From NCBI GenBank assembly GCA_012842685.1, contig DUSI01000049.1:124001-188000 (forward strand): DNA of 64,000 nucleotides, in the 5' to 3' direction. Within the stretch, counting starts at the first letter, position 1. Each line of letters begins with the position of its first letter. The notes below the pieces were generated by a model. That model was given only the letters and a program-made list of their open reading frames with translations, had not been told where the DNA came from and did no database searches. Below, in pieces: positions 1 to 8,556 of this stretch. Source of the stretch: Candidatus Fermentithermobacillaceae bacterium. Lineage in GTDB: Bacteria; Bacillota; Sulfobacillia; Fermentithermobacillales; Fermentithermobacillaceae. The translations under genes and the position numbers were made by a program.

Positions 1-353
1 GTGGCAGGGTTCAAGGCAACGCCGGCCTTAACCCCGTGGTCTCTTATGTTCTGCAGGACCCTGTGGAGATGCGCTGCAGCCTCAACATGCACGGTGAGAT
101 AAGCCGCCCAAGGGAGAAACAGCGGCACGATCCGGTCGGGGTCTTTTACCATGAGGTGGATATCCAGAGGGAGCCCCAGGCCGTAGAGGCTTTCCGCCAC
201 GTGAGGACCGTAGGTCAGGTTGGGGACAAAACAGCCATCCATTATGTCCAGGTGCAGGAGGTCGGCCCCCGCGTCCTTCACTGAAGCCACTTCCGCCTCC
301 AGGTTCAAGGGATCTGCGGAGAGGAGCGACGGAGCCACTTTGATGTTACTCAT
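1..353 (-). CDS. rpe: ribulose-phosphate 3-epimerase (C-terminus runs off the window)
   Basis: Reverse strand reads MSNIKVAPSLLSADPLNLEAEVASVKDAGADLLHLDIMDGCFVPNLTYGP..., a typical Rpe N-terminus; follows rsgA as in Bacillus. Confidence 0.93.
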   Translation of the reverse strand, partial: MSNIKVAPSLLSADPLNLEAEVASVKDAGADLLHLDIMDGCFVPNLTYGPHVAESLYGLGLPLDIHLMVKDPDRIVPLFLPWAAYLTVHVEAAAHLHRVLQNIRDHGVKAGVALNPA

Positions 354-1218
354 ACTTGTATTTCTCCCTCTCAAGGCATTCTTCAAGGAGTGTGAGGTAG
401 GTTTCGTACCTCTCCCTGGCGAGTCTTCCTTCTGCGAGGGCTTCCCTCACGGCGCACGCGTCCTCCGTCTTGTGGAGGCACCTCGGGAAGTGGCAGAGAG
501 GCACGAGGTCTGCCATCTCCCTGTAGTAATAGCCGAGATCGTGAGGTTCACACTCGACCACATTGAGCCTGGAAAACCCCGGAGTGTCCGCTATGAAAGC
601 GTCCCCTTCAACCGGATAGAGGGTGACGCCCTTGGTGGTGTGCCTCCCGCGCCGGATCTTGGAAAGCTGGCCTGTGGCTACCTCCTGCTTGGTGATAGCC
701 GAGAGGATCTTGGATTTCCCGACGCCGCTGGCACCAGCCAGGACCACGTTGCTCCCCTTCATCTTTTCCACAAGTTCGTCAATCCCTTGTCCGGTAAGTG
801 CCGAAGCAACCACCACTGCGTACCCGGCCTTCTCGTAGATAGAGGCGAGCCGCCTGATCTCTCCCGGGTCTTCTATGTCTGCCTTGTTGAAACACACCAC
901 CGAGTCTATCTCCTGGCTCTCGACGTGAACCAGGATCCTGTCCATATATGTCAGGTCGATGGGAGGATGGGTCACTGCGGTCACCACGATGGCGAGGTCG
1001 ACGTTAGCCACCGGCGGGCGGATGAGGAAGTTCTTCCGCGGCAGGACTTCTTCAATGAGGTGCTCCCCGTCTTTCCTGCTCACCCTGACGAGGTCTCCCG
1101 GAGTCACCCGGACGCTGAGGCGCCTGAAGCGCCCCCTCAGAGAACACCGGACCGTGCTGCCTTCGATCCATACCAAACAGTAGGCGGAGTGAACGGCCGT
1201 TACCCTGCCCTGAAGCAC
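346..1218 (-). CDS. rsgA: ribosome small subunit-dependent GTPase A
   Basis: OB-fold then circularly permuted GTPase: FNKADI, GASGVGKSKI, DTPGF, C-terminal zinc motif C-H-C. Confidence 0.95.
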   Translation of the reverse strand: MLQGRVTAVHSAYCLVWIEGSTVRCSLRGRFRRLSVRVTPGDLVRVSRKDGEHLIEEVLPRKNFLIRPPVANVDLAIVVTAVTHPPIDLTYMDRILVHVESQEIDSVVCFNKADIEDPGEIRRLASIYEKAGYAVVVASALTGQGIDELVEKMKGSNVVLAGASGVGKSKILSAITKQEVATGQLSKIRRGRHTTKGVTLYPVEGDAFIADTPGFSRLNVVECEPHDLGYYYREMADLVPLCHFPRCLHKTEDACAVREALAEGRLARERYETYLTLLEECLEREKYKYE

Positions 1219-1238
1219 TTCCCAGTGAACACCTCACA

Positions 1239-3137
1239 TTAAGGTCTTATCGTCTCGTAGGTCTTCTTCCCGCCGATGTCAGTGATCACCGTAGCCTGGG
1301 TACCTTCCCACTCGATCGTCACCCTCTGCTCGATCTCCGGTTGAACCAGCTTGTCGTAGACGATCCTTTCCCCAAGGTCGTCTCTCACGGTGATCACGAC
1401 GCGGACGAGCTCAGTCTGCCCTCGATATGCTTCGGGGACCCTGAAGACCTTGACGAACCGGTGCGTTGCGCCGGTGGTCGTCCTGCTGCTCACCGTGAGC
1501 GAGACCCTATGCTGGAACGGTACCTCGGTACCCGGGGGCGGATTCTGCCCTATGACCGTGCCCTCAGGCACGGTGGACGCCTGATAGTCGATATTGTCCA
1601 GGACGAGGAGAGAGTCGGCGAGGATCTCCCTCGCCTCGTCCAGCATCATACCCAGGACGTTAGGCATCTGCACCGTCTTGGGCTCCGGACCCTGGGACAC
1701 CACCAGGTCCACGGGTGTGTTCTTCGGAACCTGCAGTCCTGCCTTGGGGCTTTGACTTATCACGCGGTCTTTCTCTATTTGCTCGTGATACATGCGGGTG
1801 ACGTTACCCATGTTTACTTCCGCGTTTTGCAGCTCAACCGATGCCTCTTTGAGGGTCATCCCCTCAACATCGGGGATGGTGGCGAGGTCCTGACCCTTCG
1901 ATACCAGGACCCAAATCTCCCTACCCTGCTTTACCTGTTCGCCGGGAAGAGGGCTCTGGGAGATAATCACGTTGGCGGGTACCTCCGGGTCGTTCCGCCA
2001 GGCGGAAATCATGAGCGGGAGCCCCAGCCGCCTGCACTCTTCCTGGGCGTCCACGAAGAGCTTGTTGGTGAGATCGGGCACCGTCACCACGGGAACGTTC
2101 ATCCAGTCGCTAAACAGTTTGAGCGCATACGCCCCCATGGCCAGAAAAATCACGGTCACGGTGAGGAAAACTTTCGTGCCCAATGAAAGCCCGCGCCTCT
2201 TCTTCTGTGGCCGTGCCAAGTCGTCATCCTCCTCGTGCGACCCTCTCTCTCCAAGGGCCGGCTCTTCCCTTCTTCCTGCCGCCCGCGAAGGGGAGCCTTC
2301 GAGGCCCTGGGAGAGAATGAGCTTCATCTCTCGCCGCATTTCATCAGCAGAAGAGAACCTTTCTTCGGGATTCTTTCTCAAGGCTTTCGCCACGACCTTC
2401 GCGACAGAATCCGGTAGGGACGGTCTCATCTCCTTTACAGACGGCGCCTCGGAATGGACGTGCTGGAGGGCCACCGCCACCGGGCTGTCACCCGCGAAGG
2501 GTTGTTTCCCCGTGAGCATCTCAAAAAGGACCACGCCCAGGGAGTATATGTCCGAGCGGTTTGAAACCTCACCGTTTTTTGCCTGTTCAGGGCTCAAATA
2601 TGGTGCCGACCCCACGACAAGATCTCTCGACGTGGTGGAGATAGCCCCCAGGGCCCTCGCTATTCCGAAATCGGCGACTTTGACGTGGCCGTTTTTCGTG
2701 ATCAGGATGTTCTGGGGCTTTATGTCCCTGTGGATTATCCTCCTGGCGTGGGCATGGGAGAGGGCCTCACATATCTGACACGCGATATCGAGGGCCTCCT
2801 CGGGATCCAGCGCACCTTCCCTCTTCAGCTTGTCTCTGAGCGTCTCTCCTTCGATGAGCTCCATGACTATGAAGTAGAGTCCCTGGTCCTCGCCAACGTC
2901 GTAGATGTTCACGATATTGGGATGCGAAAGGGACGCGACAGACTGCGCTTCTCTCCGGAACCGGCGGATAAACTCCTCATCCTCGCTCATCTCGGGCCGG
3001 AGTACCTTCAGGGCAACAAAGCGATCCAGGACGAGGTCGTAAGCCTTCCACACAACGCTCATCCCGCCGCCGCCGATCCTCTCGACGATCTTGTACCTAT
3101 TCAGTACTTTCCTGCCCGTAATGTCAGCGGGTGACAC
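1239..3137 (-). CDS. prkC: PASTA-domain Ser/Thr protein kinase
   Basis: Kinase motifs HRDIKPQN and DFGIA, one TM helix, repeated PASTA units (VPDLTNK..., IPDVEGMTLKEA..., MPNVLGMMLDEA...). Confidence 0.95.
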   Translation of the reverse strand: MSPADITGRKVLNRYKIVERIGGGGMSVVWKAYDLVLDRFVALKVLRPEMSEDEEFIRRFRREAQSVASLSHPNIVNIYDVGEDQGLYFIVMELIEGETLRDKLKREGALDPEEALDIACQICEALSHAHARRIIHRDIKPQNILITKNGHVKVADFGIARALGAISTTSRDLVVGSAPYLSPEQAKNGEVSNRSDIYSLGVVLFEMLTGKQPFAGDSPVAVALQHVHSEAPSVKEMRPSLPDSVAKVVAKALRKNPEERFSSADEMRREMKLILSQGLEGSPSRAAGRREEPALGERGSHEEDDDLARPQKKRRGLSLGTKVFLTVTVIFLAMGAYALKLFSDWMNVPVVTVPDLTNKLFVDAQEECRRLGLPLMISAWRNDPEVPANVIISQSPLPGEQVKQGREIWVLVSKGQDLATIPDVEGMTLKEASVELQNAEVNMGNVTRMYHEQIEKDRVISQSPKAGLQVPKNTPVDLVVSQGPEPKTVQMPNVLGMMLDEAREILADSLLVLDNIDYQASTVPEGTVIGQNPPPGTEVPFQHRVSLTVSSRTTTGATHRFVKVFRVPEAYRGQTELVRVVITVRDDLGERIVYDKLVQPEIEQRVTIEWEGTQATVITDIGGKKTYETIRP

Positions 3138-3152
3138 CCGGTTTCACCTCTC

Positions 3153-3914
3153 TCAGATACGCTCCGTCTTCCCGATGTCCGGCCACAGGAGAACGACTGT
3201 CACATTATCGTAACCACCGCGTTCATTTGCCGTATCTATGAGCTTCTGGGCCACTTCCCTCCTGCTCATGGAAAGGACGATATCTCTTATCTCTCTCGAG
3301 TTCACGAGGCCCGTGAGCCCGTCAGTACATAATACCACAACGTCCCCTGCGGAAAGATTTTCCTCATAGACAGCGACGGGCACGGACGCTTCCGTGCCCA
3401 AGGCCGCGGTGAGAGCGTTCCTCGCCGGGTGCGTCATGGCGGCTTCTTCGGTTATGGCTCCGTTGCGCACGAGTTCTCCCGCAAGGGAATGGTCTTCGGT
3501 GATCTGCCTTATCTCGCCGCAGGAAAGAATGTAGGCCCGGCTGTCGCCCACGTGCCCTACGTAGAGCTTCCCTTCGTCCTCAAGGAGCAGGGCCGCAGTG
3601 AGCGTCGTACCCATCCCGGTCGCACCTGTCTCGGCCGCGGCCTTAAGCACCTTGCGGTTTCCCGACTTCATGGCGTGGATAAGCAGTTCTCCAGGAGGGT
3701 ACTTCCCGAAGTTGTGCAAGACAAACTCGCCGCAGTGCTTGATGGCAACGGCAGACGCCACTTCTCCAGCGTCACGGCCTCCGATGCCGTCGGCAACCAT
3801 CGCGAGCCACACGCGCTCGGAAAAGGCCTGAACCATCCATGCGTCCTCGTTCTCGGGCCTCACGAGCCCGCGCGAGGTTCGAGCGCTCCACTGCAACTCC
3901 GGTCCCTCCCACAA
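3153..3914 (-). CDS. prpC: PP2C-family Ser/Thr phosphatase (Stp1/PrpC)
   Basis: VADGIGGRDAGEVAS, GHVGDSRAYI, LCTDGLTG, GGYDNVTVV; adjacent to prkC. Confidence 0.94.
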   Translation of the reverse strand: MWEGPELQWSARTSRGLVRPENEDAWMVQAFSERVWLAMVADGIGGRDAGEVASAVAIKHCGEFVLHNFGKYPPGELLIHAMKSGNRKVLKAAAETGATGMGTTLTAALLLEDEGKLYVGHVGDSRAYILSCGEIRQITEDHSLAGELVRNGAITEEAAMTHPARNALTAALGTEASVPVAVYEENLSAGDVVVLCTDGLTGLVNSREIRDIVLSMSRREVAQKLIDTANERGGYDNVTVVLLWPDIGKTERI

Positions 3915-3936
3915 AACCGAGACGCCCGCGGCGAAA

Positions 3937-4986
3937 TCATTCTCTTTCTGTCATCTTGCGCCGGAGCTGGCCGCATGCCGCTTCAATGCTTCCACCGAGA
4001 CTACGACGTAGAGTGACCTTCACCCGGTTCCGTTCCAAAATCTCTCTAAATGCCCTTATCGCTTCCTCGCCCGGGCGTTCCCACTCAAGGCCCGGGACTG
4101 GATTCCACGGAATAAGATTTACCAGACAGTCTATTCCCTCCACAAGAGCCGCCAGGGCCCTCGCGTCCCGCTTCTTGTCGTTAACGCCCGAAATAAGCAT
4201 GTATTCCACGGTCACACGCTGTCCGGTGTACCGGGCGTAATAGGCGAGCGCTTCCATGACCGAAGCGATCGGGTACGTCCTGTTGAGCGGAATCAGCATG
4301 CTCCTTACGTCGTCGCTGGTCGCGTGGAGGGAAAGGGCGAGCCTCACGCCTCTCGAGTCCCTGGCAAACTGCCTCATGGCGTCGGGTATGCCGACGGTAG
4401 ATACCGTTATCCGCCTGCGCGATAGGTTGTACCCTCCGGGATCCGTGAGGCTCTCTATGGCTGCCATCACGTTCTCGTAGTTCAGGAACGGCTCTCCGGT
4501 CCCCATGAAAACCAGATGGCCGATGCGGGCCTTCTCATCCGCGCACATCCCCATGAACTCCTCGACTATTTCCGCCTTGGAAAGCCCTCTTTCGAACCCG
4601 AGGTGGCCCGACGCGCAGAACGCGCACCCCACTGGGCACCCTACCTGAGTGGAGAGGAATCCCGTAAGGCCGTACTTGTACTTGAGGAGCACCGATTCGA
4701 CCAGAGGCCTCCCGTCTTTGCCCCACAGGTACCTCTTCGCCCGCTCGCCGAAAGCCTCCTGCTTCTTGAGGAGCTCGAGGCTGCCAAATTTTATGCGCTC
4801 TGACAGCTGTTCCCTAAGCGTCTTTGGCAGGTCGGTCATCTCTTCGAAGGAAGTGGCCCATCGCCTGTAGACCCAACCCAGGATCTGTCCGGCCCGGTAC
4901 GGCTTCTCTCCCATCCCCTCCAAAATCGAGGCGAGTTCGGCCCGGGTTAGACCGTATATATCGGGCTTAACGGACTCTCGGGTCAC
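3937..4986 (-). CDS. rlmN: 23S rRNA (adenine2503-C2)/tRNA methyltransferase RlmN
   Basis: Radical SAM motif CPVGCAFCASG, MGTGEPFLNYENV, C-terminal RRSLGGSIEAACGQL. Confidence 0.96.
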   Translation of the reverse strand: MTRESVKPDIYGLTRAELASILEGMGEKPYRAGQILGWVYRRWATSFEEMTDLPKTLREQLSERIKFGSLELLKKQEAFGERAKRYLWGKDGRPLVESVLLKYKYGLTGFLSTQVGCPVGCAFCASGHLGFERGLSKAEIVEEFMGMCADEKARIGHLVFMGTGEPFLNYENVMAAIESLTDPGGYNLSRRRITVSTVGIPDAMRQFARDSRGVRLALSLHATSDDVRSMLIPLNRTYPIASVMEALAYYARYTGQRVTVEYMLISGVNDKKRDARALAALVEGIDCLVNLIPWNPVPGLEWERPGEEAIRAFREILERNRVKVTLRRSLGGSIEAACGQLRRKMTERE

Positions 4987-4995
4987 GGCTGAGAC

Positions 4996-6321
4996 TCACT
5001 CCTTCCTGGCTTTCGCGACAAAAAATCCGTCGCTATCAGACTGGTAAGGCAGGATATACCTGTACCCAGGCCCCGCAAAGGGAGCATCCGCCAACATGCG
5101 CCCGGCCTCGTCGCCCAGGGCTTCTCTGGGGTCTTCCGGGACCATATCAGGTGAACGGCGCAAGAATTCCTCCCACACGCCTTCGTTCTCTTCCCTGGTG
5201 AGAGTACATGTGCTGTAGACGAGCACTCCTCCGGGCTTCAGATGCTTCCTTGCCGCCATGAGCAGTTTTAGCTGCCTCCGGCTCATGGGCAATATGTCGC
5301 TTTCCCTCCTCATCCACCTGAGGTCGGGGTTTCTCCGTATGACGCCCAGACCTGAACAAGGGGCATCGAGCAGGATCCGGTCAAAGCCATCGTCAAACGG
5401 TCCTCCGGAGAAAGATCCTCCCGCGGCGTCTCCTACCAGGACCTCCGCGAAGTGAAACCCGGCGCGATCAACGGCCTCTCTCACCATCTCCGCCCTGCGC
5501 GCGTCGATATCGGTCGCCACAAGCGTCCCCTTCCCCTCCATCATCTCCGCCAGGTGAGTCGTCTTTCCACCGGGAGCGGCGCAGACGTCCCATACGGCCT
5601 CGCCGGGTTTCGGGCGCAAGATCAGCGAGACGAGGATGGCCGAGGCGTCCTGCACGGCGAACTCCCCCTCTTCGTACCCCGGGAGCGCAGATACGTTCGT
5701 GCCCTTAAGCAGCGTGACGCTCCCGGGCACGCGGCCGAGCTCCGCCTCTATTCCCGCGGCTCCGAAGCGCCTTATGAGCCCATCAGGTGATGTTTTGAGC
5801 CTGTTTACGCGCAAGGTTATGGGCGGGGGACGGTTACCGAACTCGCAGATCCGGATCCCATTCTGAGTTCCGAACCTTTCCAGGAAGAGGCGGGCTATCC
5901 ATCTCGGGTAAGAAAACCTAACCCCGGCGTACCCGACAGGGTCCAGGTCCAAGTCCGGAAGCTCGACATGGCCTCGCTGGCGCTCAACAGACCTGAGTAC
6001 GCCGTTTGCGAAGCTCCGGAGGCTCTTCCTGTCCAGAAGCCGGACAGCCGTCGACACCGCCGCGTGAGGCGGGATGCCCAGAAACAGGAGCTGGAAGACG
6101 CCCAGGCGGATCGCCCAGAGGACCCGAGCGTCCAGGGAAGCCAGGCGCCGGCTGGAGTGGGCGGCAGCTATCTCGTCTATCAGCCTCATCCATTTGGTGG
6201 TGCCCGATACCAGGAGCTCCGCGAGAGCCCGGTCGCTTCCTTCAAGGGAAGAAAAATAGTCGCCCCGGGAGGCGACGGCTCCATTCAAGAGAACTCGGAA
6301 AGCTGCTTCCCGGGGATCCAA
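4996..6321 (-). CDS. rsmB: 16S rRNA (cytosine967-C5)-methyltransferase
   Basis: NusB-like N-terminus; VWDVCAAPGGKTTHLAE, DAPCSGLGVIRRNPD, YSTCTLTREENE. Confidence 0.95.
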   Translation of the reverse strand: MDPREAAFRVLLNGAVASRGDYFSSLEGSDRALAELLVSGTTKWMRLIDEIAAAHSSRRLASLDARVLWAIRLGVFQLLFLGIPPHAAVSTAVRLLDRKSLRSFANGVLRSVERQRGHVELPDLDLDPVGYAGVRFSYPRWIARLFLERFGTQNGIRICEFGNRPPPITLRVNRLKTSPDGLIRRFGAAGIEAELGRVPGSVTLLKGTNVSALPGYEEGEFAVQDASAILVSLILRPKPGEAVWDVCAAPGGKTTHLAEMMEGKGTLVATDIDARRAEMVREAVDRAGFHFAEVLVGDAAGGSFSGGPFDDGFDRILLDAPCSGLGVIRRNPDLRWMRRESDILPMSRRQLKLLMAARKHLKPGGVLVYSTCTLTREENEGVWEEFLRRSPDMVPEDPREALGDEAGRMLADAPFAGPGYRYILPYQSDSDGFFVAKARKE

Positions 6322-6323
6322 TT

Positions 6324-7013
6324 TCAGTCCCTATCCCTGCTGCCTCTCAGCACCAAGAGCCTCAGGAGCTGGGCGACAGCGACCGCCAGACCGGCTACGT
6401 AGGTAAGGGCCGCCGCGCTCAGCATATTCCTCATGGGCCCCTCTTCTGCCGGCGCTACTAAACCAGAGACCTGGAGCATATCCATGGCCCGGCTAGAGGC
6501 GTTGAACTCAACGGGCAGCGTTATGGCCTGGAAGAGCACCGCCCCGAGGAAGAAGAGTATCCCGAGGTCCATGAGGAAACCTGAGTTCGTGAAAAGCCCG
6601 ATGAAGAACAGCGGGAAAGCCGCCTGCGACGTAAACTGGGCGACCGGGACCAGCCCGTTCCTTACAGCCAGCGGCGCATAGCCCACGGAATGTTGGACGG
6701 CATGGCCCACTTCATGGGCTGCGATGGCTATGGCTGCCACGGAGGAACTGTTGTAGGTGGAATCAGATAGCCTCAACGTCCTCGTACGGGGATCGTAGTG
6801 GTCGGTGAGGTGCCCTCTTTGCCTCTCTATCCTCACGTCGCCCAGCCCTGCGCTCCTGAGAAGAGCAGCGGCCACTTCCACGCCAGTCCGCCCCGTCCGA
6901 GACTGGAGCCGGGAATAGGTGTTGAACGCAGACTGGACTTTGGCCTGGGCCCATAGGGCGAAGAACATTGCCGGAATAACAAACAGCCAGTATCCCTGGT
7001 CGAAGAGCATCAT
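6324..7013 (-). CDS. neutral zinc metallopeptidase (YugP family, membrane)
   Basis: HEVGHAVQ motif, multiple TM segments, YDPRTRTLRLS. Confidence 0.9.
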   Translation of the reverse strand: MMLFDQGYWLFVIPAMFFALWAQAKVQSAFNTYSRLQSRTGRTGVEVAAALLRSAGLGDVRIERQRGHLTDHYDPRTRTLRLSDSTYNSSSVAAIAIAAHEVGHAVQHSVGYAPLAVRNGLVPVAQFTSQAAFPLFFIGLFTNSGFLMDLGILFFLGAVLFQAITLPVEFNASSRAMDMLQVSGLVAPAEEGPMRNMLSAAALTYVAGLAVAVAQLLRLLVLRGSRDRD

Positions 7014-8470
7014 GTCTCTACCCTCCCACTAAACGCACGAGTATTTGACCTTAGCCCCATGAGAAACGCGGCAGCGCTCATCACGGTCCGGCCTTCCGGT
7101 TGCACTTCCAGGACGGCGATGGGACCGTCGCCGCACTGGACCAACATGGACTCTCCCTCTACTCCAATTATGCTGCCCGGAGCGTGAGATCCTCTTGAAG
7201 GTCCGGAGTATATGCAAGTCTGCCAGATCTTTATACGTCTCCCGTCCAGGTAAGTAACCGCTCCCGGCCTGGGTGAAAGCCCTCTGACCAGGTTGTGGAC
7301 GCATGACGCGGGCTTCTCCCAATCGATGATGTCTTCGCCGGGTCTGAGGTGCGGCGCGTAGCTGATCTTCGATTCATCTTGCGGCGTCCTGGAGGCTTTC
7401 CCAACCGCCATAAGGCACACTACCTCTACCAACGCGTGGGCCCCGATAGAGGCGAGGCGCTTTTCAAGCGTCCCGAAAGTCTCGTTGGGGCCGATGGCTA
7501 CTTCCCTTTGGAGAGCTATGTCCCCCGCGTCCATGCGTTCGCTCATGTGGATGATCGAGACGCCGGTCACCTCGTCTCCGTTCATAACTGCCCTCTGGAT
7601 GGGATTACCTCCCCTGTACTTGGGAAGAAGCGAGGGATGGAGATTTAGGCACCCTATGCTCGGGGCCGACAGGATCTCCGTGGGGAGCTTCTGCCCGAAC
7701 GCAACGACGATCACGAAGTCGGGCTTTAGGTCCACTATCTGCCTTATGACCTCGGGGTCGCTTACTCGCTCGCAGGCAAAAACCGGAATGCCCATCTCTA
7801 TGGCACGGGCTTTCACGGGAGTAGGCCGCAGCTCGCGTTTCCTGCCGAATGGCCTGTCGGGCTGGGTTACTACCAGTTCAACCTTCACGCCCGCCGAGAC
7901 CAGCTCGTCCAGGGACGGCACGGCGAAGTCAGGGCTCCCCATGAAGACGGCCCGGATCTCCCTGGCTCCTTCCACTCCCTCCTGGGACTCTTCTTCCTCG
8001 TCTTTCTTTATCTCCGAGATCGTAGTGGCCCGGTCGGTATAGAGGATGCCGTCAAGGTGGTCTATCTCGTGGCAAAGCGCCCTCGCCAGGAATCCTTCTC
8101 CGTCGATCCAGATCGTGTGTCCGTCGCGGTCCAGCGCCTTCACGCTCACCCTGAGGGGCCTTTCCACCTCACCGACATAGCCCGGCAGGCTCAAACACCC
8201 CTCCACGCCCGTCTGGGTTTCTTCAGACCGGCTCACGATCTCCGGGTTTACGAGGAATATGGGACCTTCGCCCACATCCACGACTACCAGCCTCTTGGAG
8301 ATGCCTATCTGGGGCGCCGCAAGACCCGCGCCCGAAGCGTTCCGCATGGTTTCCAGCATGTCATCGAGGATTCTTCTAACCGCGTTATTGACACGGGGGA
8401 CCGGCTTGGCGATCTTGCGCAAGACCGGGTCGCCGAACTTCCTTATCTCGTGGATAGCCAAAAAAACCAC
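7010..8470 (-). CDS. def-fmt: peptide deformylase / methionyl-tRNA formyltransferase fusion protein
   Basis: One 486-aa ORF: Def motifs GAGLAAPQIG, EGCLSLP, HEIDH (about aa 1-150), acidic linker (about aa 151-171), then Fmt motifs FMGSPDFAVPSL, LHPSLLPKYRG. Confidence 0.93.
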   Translation of the reverse strand: MVFLAIHEIRKFGDPVLRKIAKPVPRVNNAVRRILDDMLETMRNASGAGLAAPQIGISKRLVVVDVGEGPIFLVNPEIVSRSEETQTGVEGCLSLPGYVGEVERPLRVSVKALDRDGHTIWIDGEGFLARALCHEIDHLDGILYTDRATTISEIKKDEEEESQEGVEGAREIRAVFMGSPDFAVPSLDELVSAGVKVELVVTQPDRPFGRKRELRPTPVKARAIEMGIPVFACERVSDPEVIRQIVDLKPDFVIVVAFGQKLPTEILSAPSIGCLNLHPSLLPKYRGGNPIQRAVMNGDEVTGVSIIHMSERMDAGDIALQREVAIGPNETFGTLEKRLASIGAHALVEVVCLMAVGKASRTPQDESKISYAPHLRPGEDIIDWEKPASCVHNLVRGLSPRPGAVTYLDGRRIKIWQTCIYSGPSRGSHAPGSIIGVEGESMLVQCGDGPIAVLEVQPEGRTVMSAAAFLMGLRSNTRAFSGRVET

Positions 8471-8556
8471 CTGCGCTTGAGCAACCCTTGTTGAGACCAG
8501 GCTTAGGCCACTGCCGGTAGATCCTATGCCTGCGGGCTCAGTACGTCTTCAGTCTC

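Noticed and set aside
220-1242. 340-aa + strand ORF opposite rsgA
   Set aside because: Antisense of a well-supported rsgA; no domain recognised.
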